From Cladocopium goreaui (lineage: Eukaryota; Sar; Dinophyceae; Suessiales; Symbiodiniaceae), in the NCBI GenBank assembly GCA_947184155.2, contig CAMXCT020000901.1:62001-126000 (forward strand): DNA of 64,000 bases. The letters are read 5' to 3'. Shown here in pieces: positions 51,930-63,319 of this stretch (its first letter is position 1; the number at the start of each line of letters is the position of its first letter). The notes beneath the pieces are model-generated. The model made no database searches and was not told the origin of the DNA. It saw only the letters and a program-made list of their open reading frames with translations. Made by a program: the position numbers and the translations under genes.

Positions 51930-52790
51930 AGGTGGATGTCACATAGGCGTCACGCCTGCCACGCAAAACGAAGGTGGATGTGACATTGTACCACGCTTGC
52001 CACGCAAAACGAAGGTGGATGTGAGATTGTGCCACGCCTGCCACGGGCGACCAAAACCAGCCCAAGCGCGCCACCCAGTGCCATGAGTGCTGCGCCTGCC
52101 ACACAAAGCCAAGGTGAATGTGAGATGGTGCCACGCCTGCCACGTGAAACCAAGGTGGGTGTCACCATTGTGCCACACCCGCCACGCAAAGTGCCGCGGC
52201 GTCACGGGCGACCAAAACCAGCCCAAGCGCGCCACCCAGTGCCATAAGCGCCACGCCTGCCACGCAAAACGAAGGTGGATGTGAGATGGTGCCACGCCTG
52301 CCACGTGAAACGAAAGTGGATGTCACCTTGTGCCACGCCTGCCACGCAAAGTGCCGCGGCCGACCAAAACCAGCCCAAGCGCGCCACCCAGTGCCATAAG
52401 CGCCACGCCTGCCACGCAAAACGAAGGTGGATGTGAGATGCCACACCTGCCACGCAAAACGAAGGTGGATGTGACATTGTACCACGCCTGCCACGCAAAA
52501 CGAAGGTGGATGTGAGATTGTGCCACGCCTGCCACGCAAAGTGCCGCGGCCCGTCACGGGCGACCAAAACCAGCCCAAGCGCGCAACCCAGTGCCATAAG
52601 TGCCACGCCTGCCACGCAAAACCAAGTTGGATGTGAGATTGTGCCACGCCTGCCACGCAAAACGAAGGTGGATGTGACTTTGTACCACGCCTGCCACGCA
52701 AAGTGCCGCGGCGTCATCCGCGACTAAAACGGGCCCAAGCGCGCCACCCAGTGTCATGAGTGCCGCGCCTGCCACGCAAGATGGTGTGTG
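51930..52790. repeat. GC-rich CCACGCCTGCCACGCAAA array
   Basis: Higher-order repeats of GTGCCACGCCTGCCACGCAA with AACGAAGGTGGATGTGAGAT and CGACCAAAACCAGCCCAAGC. The last block recurs at about 52.05, 52.21, 52.36, 52.56 and 52.72 kb. It is the reverse-complement family of 42540-42912. Confidence 0.9.
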
Positions 52791-55700
52791 CAAGATAGTT
52801 GTTGACAGATGGTGTGTGACAAAGTTGTGTGTGAAAGATGGGACAGATGGTGTGTGACAAAGTTGTGTGTGTGAAGTTATTGTGTGTGAAAGATGGTGTG
52901 TGCAAGATGGTGGTTGAGAGATGGTGTGTGACAAAGTTGTGTGTGAAGTTATTGTGTGTGAAAGATTGTGTGTGAAAGATGGTGTGTGTGCAAGATGGTG
53001 GTTGAGAGATGGTGTGTGACAAAGTTATGTGTGAAGTTATTGTGTGTGAAAGATGGTGTGTGCAAGATGGTGGTTGACAGATGGTGTGTGAAGTTATTGT
53101 GTGTGAAAGATGGTGGTTGAGAGATGGTGTGTGACAAAGTTGTGTGTGAAGTTTATTGTGTGTGAAAGATGGTGGTTGAGAGATGGTGTGTGACAAAGTT
53201 GTGTGCGAAGTTATTGTGTGTGAAAGACGGTGGTTGAGAGATGGTGTGTGACAAAGTTGGTGTGAAGTTTATTGTGTGTGAAAGATGATGGTTGACAGAT
53301 GGTGTGTGACAAAGTTGTGTGCGAAGTTACTGTATTGTGTGTGAAAGATGGTGGTTGAGAGATGGTGTATGACAAAGTTGTGTGTGAAGTTTATTGCGTG
53401 TGAAAGATGATGGTTGACAGATGGTGTGTGACAAAGTTGTGTGCGAAGTTTTTGTGTGTGAAAGATGGTGGTTGAGAGATGGTGTGTGACAAAGTTGTGT
53501 GTGAAGTTTATTGTGTGTGAAAGATGATGGTTGACAGATGGTGTGTGACAAAGTTGTGTGTGAAGTTTATTGTGTGTGAAAGATGACGGTTGACAGATGG
53601 TGTGTGACAAAGTTGTGTGTGTGAAGTTTATTGTGTGTGAAAGATGATGGTTGACAGATGGTGTGTGACAAAGTTGTGTGCGAAGTTTTTGTGTGTGAAA
53701 GATGATGGTTGACAGATGGTGTGTGACAAAGTTGTGTGCGAAGTTATTGTGTGTGAAAGATGGTGGTTGAGAGATGGTGTGTGACAAAGTTGTGTGTGAA
53801 GTTTATTGTGTGTGAAAGATGATGGTTGACAGATGGTGTGTGACAAAGTTGTGTGAAGTTTATTGTGTGTGAAAGATGATGGTTGACAGATGGTGTGTGA
53901 CAAAGTTGTGTGCGAAGTTATTGTGTGTGAAAGATGATGGTTGACAGATGGTGTGTGACAAAGTTGCGTGCGAAGTTATTGTGTGTGAAGATGATGGTTG
54001 ACAGATGGTGTGTGACAAAGTTGAAGTTATTGTGTGTGAAAGATGATGGTTGACAGATGGTGTGTGACAAAGTTGTGTGCGAAGTTATTGTGTGTGAAAG
54101 ATGATGGTTGACAGATGGTGTGTGACAAAGTTGTGTGCGAAGTTATTGTGTGTGAAAGATGATGGTTGACAGATGGTGTGTGACAAAGTTGTGTGCGAAG
54201 TTATTGTGTGTGAAAGATGATGGTTGACAGATGGTGTGTGACAAAGTTGTGTGTGTGTGAAGTTTATTGTGTGTGAAAGATGATGGTTGACAGATGGTGT
54301 GTGACAAAGTTGTGTGTGAAGTTTATTGTGTGTGAAAGATGATGGTTGACAGATGGTGTGTGACAAAGTTGTGTGCGAAGTTATTGCGTGTGAAAGATGG
54401 TGGTTGAGAGATGGTGTGTGACAAAGTTGCGATGCAAAGAAGTTATTGTGTGTGAAAGATGATGGTTGACAGATGGTGTGTGACAAAGTTGCGTGCGAAG
54501 TTATTGTGTGTGAAAGATGATGGTTGACAGATGGTGTGTGACAAAGTTGTGTGCGAAGTTATTGTGTGTGAAAGATGATGGTTGACAGATGGTGTGTGAC
54601 AAAGTTGTGTGTGTGTGAAGTTTATTGTGTGTGAAAGATTATGGTTGACAGATGGTGTGTGACAAAGTTGTGTGTGAAGTTTATTGTGTGTGAAAGATGA
54701 TGGTTGACAGATGGTGTGTGACAAAGTTGTGTGTGTGTGAAGTTTATTGTGTGTGAAAGATGATGGTTGACAGATGGTGTGTGACAAAGTTGTGTGTGAA
54801 GTTTATTGTGTGTGAAAGATGATGGTTGACAGATGGTGTGTGACAAAGTTGTGTGTGTGTGAAGTTTATTGTGTGTGAAAGATGATGGTTGACAGATGGT
54901 GTGTGACAAAGTTGTGTGTGAAGTTTATTGTGTGTGAAAGATGATGGTTGACAGATGGTGTGTGACAAAGTTGTGTGAAGTTTATTGTGTGTGAAAGATG
55001 ATGGTTGACAGATGGTGTGTGACAAAGTTGTGTGCGAAGTTATTGTGTGTGAAAGATGATGGTTGACAGATGGTGTGTGACAAAGTTGCGTGCGAAGTTA
55101 TTGTGTGTGAAAGATGATGGTTGACAGATGGTGTGTGACAAAGTTGTGCGAAGTTATTGTGTGTGAAAGATGATGGTTGACAGATGGTGTGTGACAAAGT
55201 TGTGTGCGAAGTTATTGTGTGTGAAAGATGATGGTTGACAGATGGTGTGTGACAAAGTTGTGTGCGAAGTTATTGTGTGTGAAAGATGATGGTTGACAGA
55301 TGGTGTGTGACAAAGTTGTGTGCGAAGTTATTGTGTGTGTGAAAGATGATGGTTGACAGATGGTGTGTGACAAAGTTGTGTGCGAAGTTATTGTGTGTGA
55401 AAGATGATGGTTGACAGATGGTGTGGGACAAAGTTGTGTGTGAAGTTATTGTGTGTGAAAGATGATGGTTGACAGATGGTGTGTGACAAAGTTGTGTGCG
55501 AAGTTATTGTGTGTGAAAGATTATGGTTGACAGATGGTGTGTGACAAAGTTGTGTGTGTGTGAAGTTTATTGTGTGTGAAAGATGATGGTTGACAGATGG
55601 TGTGTGACAAAGTTGTGTGCGAATTTATTGTGTTTGAAAGATGATGGTTGACCGATGAGTGTGTCAAAGTTGTGTGCGAAGTTATTGTTTGTGTGAAAGA

Positions 55701-56925
55701 TGATGGTTGACAGATTGGTGTGTGACAAGTTGTGTTCGAGAGTTATTGTGGGTGAAAAGATGATGGTTGGACAGATTGGTGGGGGACAAAGTTTGTGTGG
55801 AAGTTATTGTGTGGTGCCAGATGATGGTTACAGTATGGTGTGTGACAAGTTGTGTGGCCAGTTATTGTGTGTGAAAGTGATGGTTGACGAGATGGTGTGT
55901 GACAAGTGTGTGTTTGTGTGAAGTGGTTATTGTTGTGTGTGAAAGATGGTGTGTGACAAAGTTTTGTGTGACAAAGTTGTGTGTGACAAAGTTGTGTGTG
56001 ACAGAGGGGTGTGTGACAAAGTTGTGTGCGAAGTTATGTGTGCGAGTTATTGTGTGTGAAAGATGATGGTTGACAGATGGTGTGTGACAAAGTTGTGTGC
56101 GAAGTTATTGTGTGTGAAAGATGATGGTTGACAGATGGTGTGTGACAAAGTTGTGTGTGTGTGTGAAGTTATTGTGTGTGAAATTGTGTGTGAAAGATGA
56201 TGGTTGACAGATGGTGTGTGACAAAGTTGTGTGTGAAGTTTATTGTGTGTGAAAGATGATGGTTGACAGATGGTGTGTGACAAAGTTGTGTGCGAAGTTA
56301 TTGTGTGTGAAAGATGATGGTTGACAGATGGTGTGTGACAAAGTTGTGTGCGAAGTTATTGTGTGTGAAAGATGATGGTTGACAGATGGTGTGTGACAAA
56401 GTTGTGTGTGAAGTTTATTGTGTGTGAAAGATGATGGTTGACAGATGGTGTGTGACAAAGTTGTGTGCGAAGTTATTGTGTGTGAAAGATGATGGTTGAC
56501 AGATGGTGTGTGACAAAGTTGTGTGTGAAGTTATTGTGTGTGAAAGATGATGGTTGACAGATGGTGTGTGACAAAGTTGTGTGTGAAGTTTATTGTGTGT
56601 GAAAGATTATGGTTGACAGATGGTGTGTGACAAAGTTGTGTGTGAAGTTTATTGTGTGTGAAAGATGATGGTTGACAGATGGTGTGTGACAAAGTTGTGT
56701 GTGTGTGAAGTTTATTGTGTGTGAAAGATGATGGTTGACAGATGGTGTGTGACAAAGTTGTGTGAAGTTTATTGTGTGTGAAAGATGATGGTTGACAGAT
56801 GGTGTGTGACAAAGTTGTGTGCGAAGTTATTGTGTGTGAAAGATGATGGTTGACAGATGGTGTGTGACAAAGTTGTGTGTGAAGTTTATTGTGTGTGAAA
56901 GATGGTGTGTGACAAAGGTTGTGTG
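52791..56925. repeat. 58-bp satellite, about 70 copies
   Basis: The unit reads GAAGTTATTGTGTGTGAAAG, ATGATGGTTGACAGATGGTG, then TGTGACAAAGTTGTGTGC, with variants of 52-66 bp and more diverged copies at about 55.62-56.05 kb. Two consecutive starts are 55208 and 55266. The unit has no stop codon on the minus strand and 58 is not a multiple of three, so long HTxCQPSSFTHN-like frames arise in all three minus frames. They are not genes. Confidence 0.97.
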
Positions 56926-57300
56926 ACGAGGCGGAGGAGGCGGAGGAGGCGGAGGAGGCTCGGGATACAGAATCAAAAACAAGAACCCCACACAAAGTTG
57001 TGTGTCAGTACCATGCCAGAGTATATGACTTCGCTGGCGCACATTGCAAATGAAATAATGAAATCCAATTGAAATCAGGTTCGAGTAGCCATTTTGTCCA
57101 CAGTAGGGGCTCAATCTTTTTAGCGTACTGCGACATGCACCATGCCTGGCAGTTGGCTACGAGGAGACTGAATCAAATTGAAAAAATGATCTCGAGAAAC
57201 AGTGAGAAAGTAGCCCAGCATACAAGCCCAATAGCAAAGTTTCGCATTTCCTTTGGCGCCAATTGGTGCCAACAGGTGAACCAATTTGGTCCAAAAAAAA
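56926..57300. other. Unique junction after the satellite
   Basis: Starts with a short GGCGGAGGA repeat (56.93-56.96 kb), then unique sequence. GTAGCCATTTTG at 57086-57097 matches 12 bases of the dinoflagellate spliced leader but diverges after that. No gene is supportable. Confidence 0.4.
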
Positions 57301-57530
57301 TACCGTTCCCTCAATACCACCAAGACACCACCAGAACACCGCCAAGACGCCACAGAAACACAACTAAAACATACCAAAACATCAGCAGGACACAAAGACC
57401 CGACCAGGACACCATAAAAACGTCACTAACATACTTAACATACATACCGCCAAAACACTACAGACATACCACCAAAGTGCCACCAAGACACCAACGACCA
57501 CCGAAAAGATACCAACAAGACAAAAACATA
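57301..57530. repeat. ACCACCAAGACACC-type degenerate array
   Basis: CA-rich, T-poor sequence of recurring CACCAAGACACCACC and similar 11-14 bp motifs, related in style to 60690-61075. Confidence 0.7.
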
Positions 57531-57654
57531 CAAAAACTACCAATTGCCCAAAGCACCTGCAACAAGTTTTCCCAAAGAGTTGCTGCCAGCATATTTTGTC
57601 TTAATCAGTTTCTCTCATCACCATCTTTCGCAAACACCATCATCACAACACAAT

Positions 57655-57915
57655 CAAAACAACATGATCATCACATCATAATCATAATCGCAATCGTCGT
57701 CATCATCATCATCGTCGTCGTCGTCGTCGTTGTCGTCGTCGTCGTCATCGTCGTCATCATCATCATCTTCTTCTTCATCAGCATCATCAGCATCATCAGC
57801 ATCATCAGCATCATCAGCATCATCATCATCAACATCATCAGCATCCATTATCGCCGTCGCCGTCGTCTTCATCATCACCACCATCACCATCACAATCACC
57901 ATCATCATCACTCGT
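57655..57915. repeat. (TCA/TCG)n microsatellite
   Basis: Long runs of TCG and TCA triplets, including AGCATCATC hexamer-like phases. The Ser-rich and Asp-rich frames are artefacts. Confidence 0.95.
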
Positions 57916-58285
57916 CAGTTTTAGCAAAGTTCGACTTGTGTGCGGATGAAGGTGGACATGACCTTCTGAAGCACATCTACAAATTTAGATTTATGTGCGC
58001 AGGTGTAGATGCCGGTGTAAAATATTGTTGCGGGTGTTTAGATTCAGGTGCATGGGCGCAGGTGCAAAGAATCTTCGTGAATCTTCTCTATTAACACAAC
58101 TGCATATATGCGGGTGTATTGCGGCAGGTGTATAAGTATCAACTTCTTAAAGCACTTACAACTTGATATATGAAGGTGTATAGGTGTATAGTGGCAGCTG
58201 CAAAGATGCAGGTGGAGCTCAACTTCTTAAAAGCAGCTACAACCTCAAAAGTCTTTCTAGCTTTTCTCTTAGGGTGGCAGGGCAG
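57916..58285. repeat. GCAGGTGTA-type degenerate repeats
   Basis: Weak repeats of GCGGGTGTA/GCAGGTGTA and AACTTCTTAAA-GCA within otherwise unique sequence. No gene is seen. Confidence 0.5.
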
Positions 58286-58520
58286 TATCGATTGATGCCC
58301 AGAAAACGGAACCTTCTCGAACGAAATGCGCCTTGATCCTCGAAACCTGCGGTGAAATTGTTATTTTTACGTTTGGATGGTTTTGTGTAGATGCATCTCG
58401 ATCATCAAAATTTGAAGAAATTGCGGGTTTTGGCATTTCAACGGTTTTGCATAGATTCTCTCGTACGAAATGCATCTCGATCGTCCAAAACTGCAGTGAA
58501 ATTACAATTGTGCTTGAGGC
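58286..58520. repeat. Degenerate repeat around CGAAATGCATCTCGATC
   Basis: Three diverged copies of CGAAATGCATCTCGATCGTC followed by an AAAACTGCGGTGAAATT-like part. Confidence 0.6.
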
Positions 58521-58609
58521 TCGTGCAACCCTGTCGCACAAAAGGCGTCTCGAACATTTCTGTGTAAAAGCAACGGCCAAAAAAAAATTATCTTTGCTAA
58601 AGCATCTCT

Positions 58610-59290
58610 GTGTAAGAATATGTGTGTACTACAGCACCTGTGTATAAAAGCATATCTGCGTAAGAGCGCGTTACAATAAGAGCATCTTTCTACGAACGTA
58701 TCTCTATGTGCAAACGTCTATGTGCAAAAGCATCTCTGTGTTGAAAACATCTCTGCGTAAGAGGACCTGTGTGTAGAAGTATCCTCTGCATAAGAATATC
58801 TCTGTTTAGAACCATCCCAGTGTCGGAGCCCCTGCCTGTGGACAAGCATTGTGTGTACAAGCATCTCTCTGTGAAAGCACTTGTGTGTATTTCTCTCTCT
58901 CTCTCTCTTTGGGACATTCTGTAAAAGTATTTGCGTGTAAAAGCACCTCTTTGCAAAATTATCTGTGCAAAGAAACGCCTCTGTGTAAATATATTGTTGT
59001 AAAAATATCTTTGTGTGAGAGTATTTGTCCGCAAAGGCCTCTGTGTGTAAAGGCTCCTCTGTGTAAAAAGCATCCCTGTGCGAAAGCACATGTGTGTAAA
59101 CGCATTGCTGTGTAAAGGCACCAGTGTGTAGAAGCACCTATGCGTCTGTGTGTAAAAGCTCCTCTGTGTAAAAGTATCTGTGTGTTTACACGTCGTGCAA
59201 AAACGTGCCTTTGTTGAGAGCATTTCCGTGTAAAACCACCTGTGTGTAAAAGGTTCCCTGTTTATAAAGACCCCTTTGTGTAGAAGCATT
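58610..59290. repeat. Degenerate 14-17 bp array (CTCTGTGTAAAAGCAT)
   Basis: About forty imperfect copies of TCTGTGTAAAAGCATC with length variation. The minus-strand frames with FYTQ/TQRCF blocks come from it. Confidence 0.85.
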
Positions 59291-59329
59291 TCCGTCAATT
59301 TTTGTGCGCCGTTCCGGTGTTTGAATTTC

Positions 59330-59900
59330 TAAGCCGCATAGTGTTTGTGCACAATCGTTCGGTATTTGCAGCATTTTTCAGCTTGCAGCTAACGCCTGCA
59401 AACTGCATGGTATTATATATGATATTACGCAGCATCTGCACATTGCATGGCACTTTTCCAGTGCAAAATATTTTGCAGCGGCGTGAAGCTAATCTCTGCA
59501 AATTGCATGATGTTTGCAGCATTTTGGAACTAACATCTGTAGAGTGCGTTTTATCTTTGCAGCGTTCTGAAACAGAAATTGTAAACTGTAGAGTGCCTGC
59601 AGCATTGCAAAACCAAAAACTATTGTTTACACGGTATGCGCAGCACTGGGACTAAAATCTGTGGATCACATGGTGGTTGCAGCATTTTGTAGCTATCACT
59701 TCATCACTTGAAAACCGCATAGTTTTTGCGACATTTTGAAATTAACATCTGCAAGTTGAATGCCAACCTGCAGCTTCCTGAAGCCCAAAGCTGCAAGTGG
59801 CATGGAATTTGCAACATGTAGCATGTTGTTTCTTTCAATTGCAAAGTGCTTGCGATACTAATCGCCTGGGGCTTGCAACGCTTTGAAAGTAACATGTGTA
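59330..59900. repeat. Degenerate repeat of about 50 bp (TTTGCAGCATTTTGGAAC)
   Basis: Diverged copies of TTTGCAGCATTTTGGAACTA with ACATCTGCAAATTGCATG at roughly 45-60 bp spacing. Confidence 0.7.
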
Positions 59901-60300
59901 ACTTGGAAACTCTATGCCGCATTCTGGAGCTAGACCTTCGTTTCTTTCTTGCTGCCGTCCTTGCTTCTTTCCCTCCCTCCTTCCTTCCGTCCTGCCTGTT
60001 AATATCATTTCCTGCTTTCCCGTGTGCTTTTTGTGCGTGGAGCTTATTTAATGCCTGTTTCTTTGGATGCCTATGCGTGGGAGTCTCGTAGCAAGCGTAG
60101 CATGCAGCAAGTACGTTGGCTCCACCGGAGAGCAGCCCACGGCCCTGGTTGCTGCATGGCACCAACGACTGTTCGAAATATATATATATATAATAAAAAT
60201 AATAAATATATATATAGTTGTTTCGGTAGAAGAGTCGCAATCAGTACATTAACTCCTAACGTACGTGAACAGTCCCCCACCTCAACCCAACCCTGCGAGC
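59901..60300. other. No supportable gene
   Basis: A pyrimidine-rich CTTCCTCCC patch lies at about 59.95-60.0 kb and a (TA)n at about 60.18-60.22 kb. No coding signal. Confidence 0.5.
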
Positions 60301-60477
60301 GCAATGTCGTCGTGGTCGTCGTCGTTGTTGTCGTCGTCGTCGCCGTCGCCGTCGCCGTCCTCCTCATCCTCATCCTCATCATCATCATCATCATCATCCT
60401 CATCCTCATCCATCATCCATCATCCATCATCATCATCATCATCATCATCGTCATCGTCATCGTCATCGTCGTCGTCC

Positions 60478-60524
<47 letters not shown>

Positions 60525-60592
60525 TTCATCACTAGCATCATCAGCATCATCAGCATCATCAGCATCATCATTATCGTCACTATCGTCAGCAA
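60301..60592. repeat. (TCG/TCA/TCC)n microsatellite
   Basis: Triplet runs changing from TCG to TCC/TCA, with an AGCATCATC stretch at the right end as in 57655-57915. Confidence 0.95.
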
Positions 60593-60689
60593 TGATGATC
60601 GCCAGCATGACACAGGATGGAACCGTTGAAAATGACCACGCGCATGGTGTGAACAACCAAAAAAAAAACCTTCAAGACTTGAGTGACAC

Positions 60690-61075
60690 GCAGTGAAACG
60701 CCGCCGAGATGCAGCCAACCAATCACCAACACAACTGCCGGGGCACCGCCAACACAACACCAGCAAGATGCCACCAAGACACGCGGACACCTTGTATCAG
60801 CATGGATACATCTGAGACACCACCTAGGCACCACAGAGTCAGAGGCACCACCGGGACACCATACCGAGACACCATCAAAACCGCACGACACCATGGAGAC
60901 ACCATCGAGACGCCACGAGACTACCAAAACATCACCGAGACACCACCAAAACACCAGAGAGACACCAGAGAGACACCAGAGAGACACCAGAGAGACACCA
61001 GAGAGACACCAGAGAGACACCAGAGAGACACCACCAAGATTGCCACTGAGGCACCACCAAGGTACGATCGAGACC
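60690..61075. repeat. GAGACACCA-type array
   Basis: Recurring GAGACACCACC/GAGACACCATC motifs, becoming a clean 12-bp array (AGAGACACCAGA) at about 60.95-61.03 kb. Confidence 0.85.
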
Positions 61076-62422
61076 GAGACACACCGCCCAGCCCGGCCAC
61101 CAGGAACCCGACGGCGCCCGTCCGCCTTTAGAGTTAACAACCCCAAGCTATTGATTGGGGAACAATGAGGGACAGGTGCAGAGGGATGGAATGGAGGATG
61201 GAGCTTTCAAGCCAAGCAAGTACGGGCGTCTGAGGTCATGCATGGCCATACAAGGTTATACAGGGTCATACAGGGTCATACTAGCTAGCTTCCAGCCATC
61301 TCAGTTCTAGTTTCTAATCAACACCACGAGTTGAACGTTTGCCAGCCTGTCGTTTTGGCGGCAATTCAGCAAAAGGTATCCAAAGTGACCAACCACACCT
61401 GGGTTAAAGTGGCTGAAGGATGCATGCCGGAATTGCAATCATATTAGTCATGAGTCTATTTTCCAAAGCTTTGGATTTTGCCCGATGCAGCTGCGCCGCT
61501 CTTTCCGCGATCTTGAACATTTTTGGCACCAATCAGGACTGTCAGCTGGTACCAAACTGAAGTCCATGGTTTTGAACCTTCAGCCCACAGCAAAAAAAAC
61601 TCACCCACAAGAAACCCTATGAGCCTGAGTGGATTTCAAGTGTGATTTGCCAGTGCTTAGTTGTCCATGCGATTTTGACCGATTTTGTTTGGTCCGCTGC
61701 AAATTCTCACGGGTATCTGAGCGGTATCATGGTTATCATGCGTCATCATTTGCAAGGTGCAGAACTGCGCGGAACTGTGCAGAATCTTCGGCCTCCTATC
61801 ATAGCATAGGCAACATCTCCAGGCACCAGGTCGCTGGTATCGCGGGTCCTGGAGCACATCGAAGGACAGTGGGACAGTGGGATCAGCACGGAGATGCACG
61901 GAGTCCTCCTGTTGGAACTTTGGCTCTGGCAGGGCATCCACTGGTCGTTGTTCACCTTGAAGGTCAGGACCTTAGGGTCGATGACAGGCATCACAGGCAT
62001 CACCGTGAATGACAAGTCGGCCACATAGCCCATATAGCTTGTCCAAACGAAATCCCACGGCTAGAGCTGCAGAGCTGCGGTCAAAGGCCAGCATTACCTC
62101 ACACAAACTCATCTCATCGTCTCGGCAGGGCAAGACTCGTGACTTCTTCACTGATTCTATTTGTTTTGGAACTCACTCTTCATTTTCCCTTGCCTCATAG
62201 CGCCATTTTCGGTATTGGCCAGGGAAATCTGTCTTGTCATCAGGATCTGCCTGAACAACCTGCAATCTGAGCTTGCTAGACGTAGTTCCTTATTTGACCT
62301 TAATTGTGCATCTTGTATCGCACACTGTACACCTTTCTACTTGTTCGCTTTGTGAAATTGGAACGTTCACAAAGTCAAGTCAGTTGGGATATGCTGTTGA
62401 CAAGTTGTTGTGGCGCACCTCT
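61076..62422. other. No firm gene; open minus-strand stretch
   Basis: At about 61.75-62.03 kb the minus strand is open in two frames (LSFTVMPVMPVIDPKVLTFK, and EDSVHLRADPTVPLSFDVLQ), which could be exonic. Splice borders are not clear, so it is only noted. Confidence 0.35.
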
Positions 62423-62581
62423 TCAATCTCGCCTGGCTCTGGTTTGTAGAATTTGGATGGCGAAGTGCCATGCGATATCGCTCCCTGTCACAAGGCGCGA
62501 GATGAAGGCAACGGCGGCAACAGGAAGCTGTGCATCGACCAAGGCTTTTGGGCAACCCACCACCCAGCGCAGCTTCTGCAT
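62423..62581 (-). CDS. Candidate 3'-terminal exon or small protein, 52 codons
   Basis: An ATG-started minus-strand frame reads MQKLRWVVGCPKALVDAQLP, VAAVAFISRLVTGSDIAWHF and AIQILQTRARRD before a stop. The open frame extends a few codons upstream (EAAPNG). The hydrophobic/charged alternation is protein-like. An additional exon-like piece (ADLEITAIKAG after CTTGCAG) lies just upstream at about 62.61-62.64 kb. No family is recognised. Confidence 0.38.
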   Translation of the reverse strand: MQKLRWVVGCPKALVDAQLPVAAVAFISRLVTGSDIAWHFAIQILQTRARRD

Positions 62582-63187
62582 ACCATTCGGAGCAGCTTCT
62601 CATCTGCCAGCCTTGATCGCTGTAATTTCCAAATCTGCAAGACGTGGCCCTCCTGAAGGTGCAAACATTGAAACATGGCAGAATGGAGCAACATGGAGCA
62701 AGCAAACAATGGACCAAGATCGGCCAAGCAATTTTCTCGCAAATCATGTTGATGTGGGTGATGTGTTGCCTCTTCATTTTCGTGCAATTCATTTTTGACA
62801 GGTGCACGCAGCCACCTGGCGGCAAACCATTCCAGTGGTGTAGCCTTGGCTGTCGGCTGGCTCGCCAATGATCATGCTGCCGGCTCCCCAACCGCTAGCA
62901 TGCAGTTGCACCTATACCCTGGTTTCCAAGATGTATCATGACCTGCCGTGGAGACAACAAATAAGAGCAAAAAGTGTGATATTGGAAATATTGGACTATG
63001 CAAATAGTGGACAGGACAACATCAAAGGATCTATATAAAGGGCAGAAACGGATGCCGGTGAAATCGGCGAAATCAACTCCAACGCACACCATGCTTGACA
63101 TGTTTCGACATATGAATTGTGAGTGTGTATGATATGTGTGCTTGGGATATGATTGACAGGTCTGATAGGTTGATGAGACTATTGGCA

Positions 63188-63319
63188 TCAACTTCGTTGT
63201 GAGTCCTCCATCTTCCAGAAATGCTTGCCAAGAAACAGGAACTTGCTCCCAGGTTCTGCGGGCGTAGCAGCCGAACACCATGCGACTGTGAAATGGTCTC
63301 CACCATGAAGAATCCACAC
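63188..63319 (-). CDS. Candidate terminal exon, MINDY-like histidine motif
   Basis: The minus strand reads VWILHGGDHFTVAWCSAATP, then EPGSKFLFLGKHFWKMEDSQ and a stop. The W-x-x-HGG-x-HFTV block resembles the segment with the catalytic histidine in MINDY-3/4 (FAM188) type deubiquitinases, as far as I remember that family. The catalytic cysteine part was not found here. The 5' border is an acceptor-like CATTTTGAG. Another frame is open over the same bases, so this is a candidate only. Confidence 0.35.
   Translation of the reverse strand: MWILHGGDHFTVAWCSAATPAEPGSKFLFLGKHFWKMEDSQRS

Noticed and set aside
57086-57097. GTAGCCATTTTG as part of a spliced-leader RNA gene or relic
   Set aside because: Only 12 bases match, the 3' end GGCTCAAG is missing, and no leader-RNA body or donor follows.
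52714-57114. Many minus-strand frames with recurring SHTICQPSSFTHN
   Set aside because: They follow the 58-bp satellite through all three frames, which a selected protein would not do.
58690-59298. A 202-codon minus-strand frame with repeated FYTQ
   Set aside because: It is the translation of a degenerate 14-17 bp array; other frames show the same pattern.
60265-60696. Long serine-rich, aspartate-rich and methionine-rich frames
   Set aside because: They come from the TCA/TCG microsatellite read on each strand and frame; the same holds at 57.65-57.92 kb.
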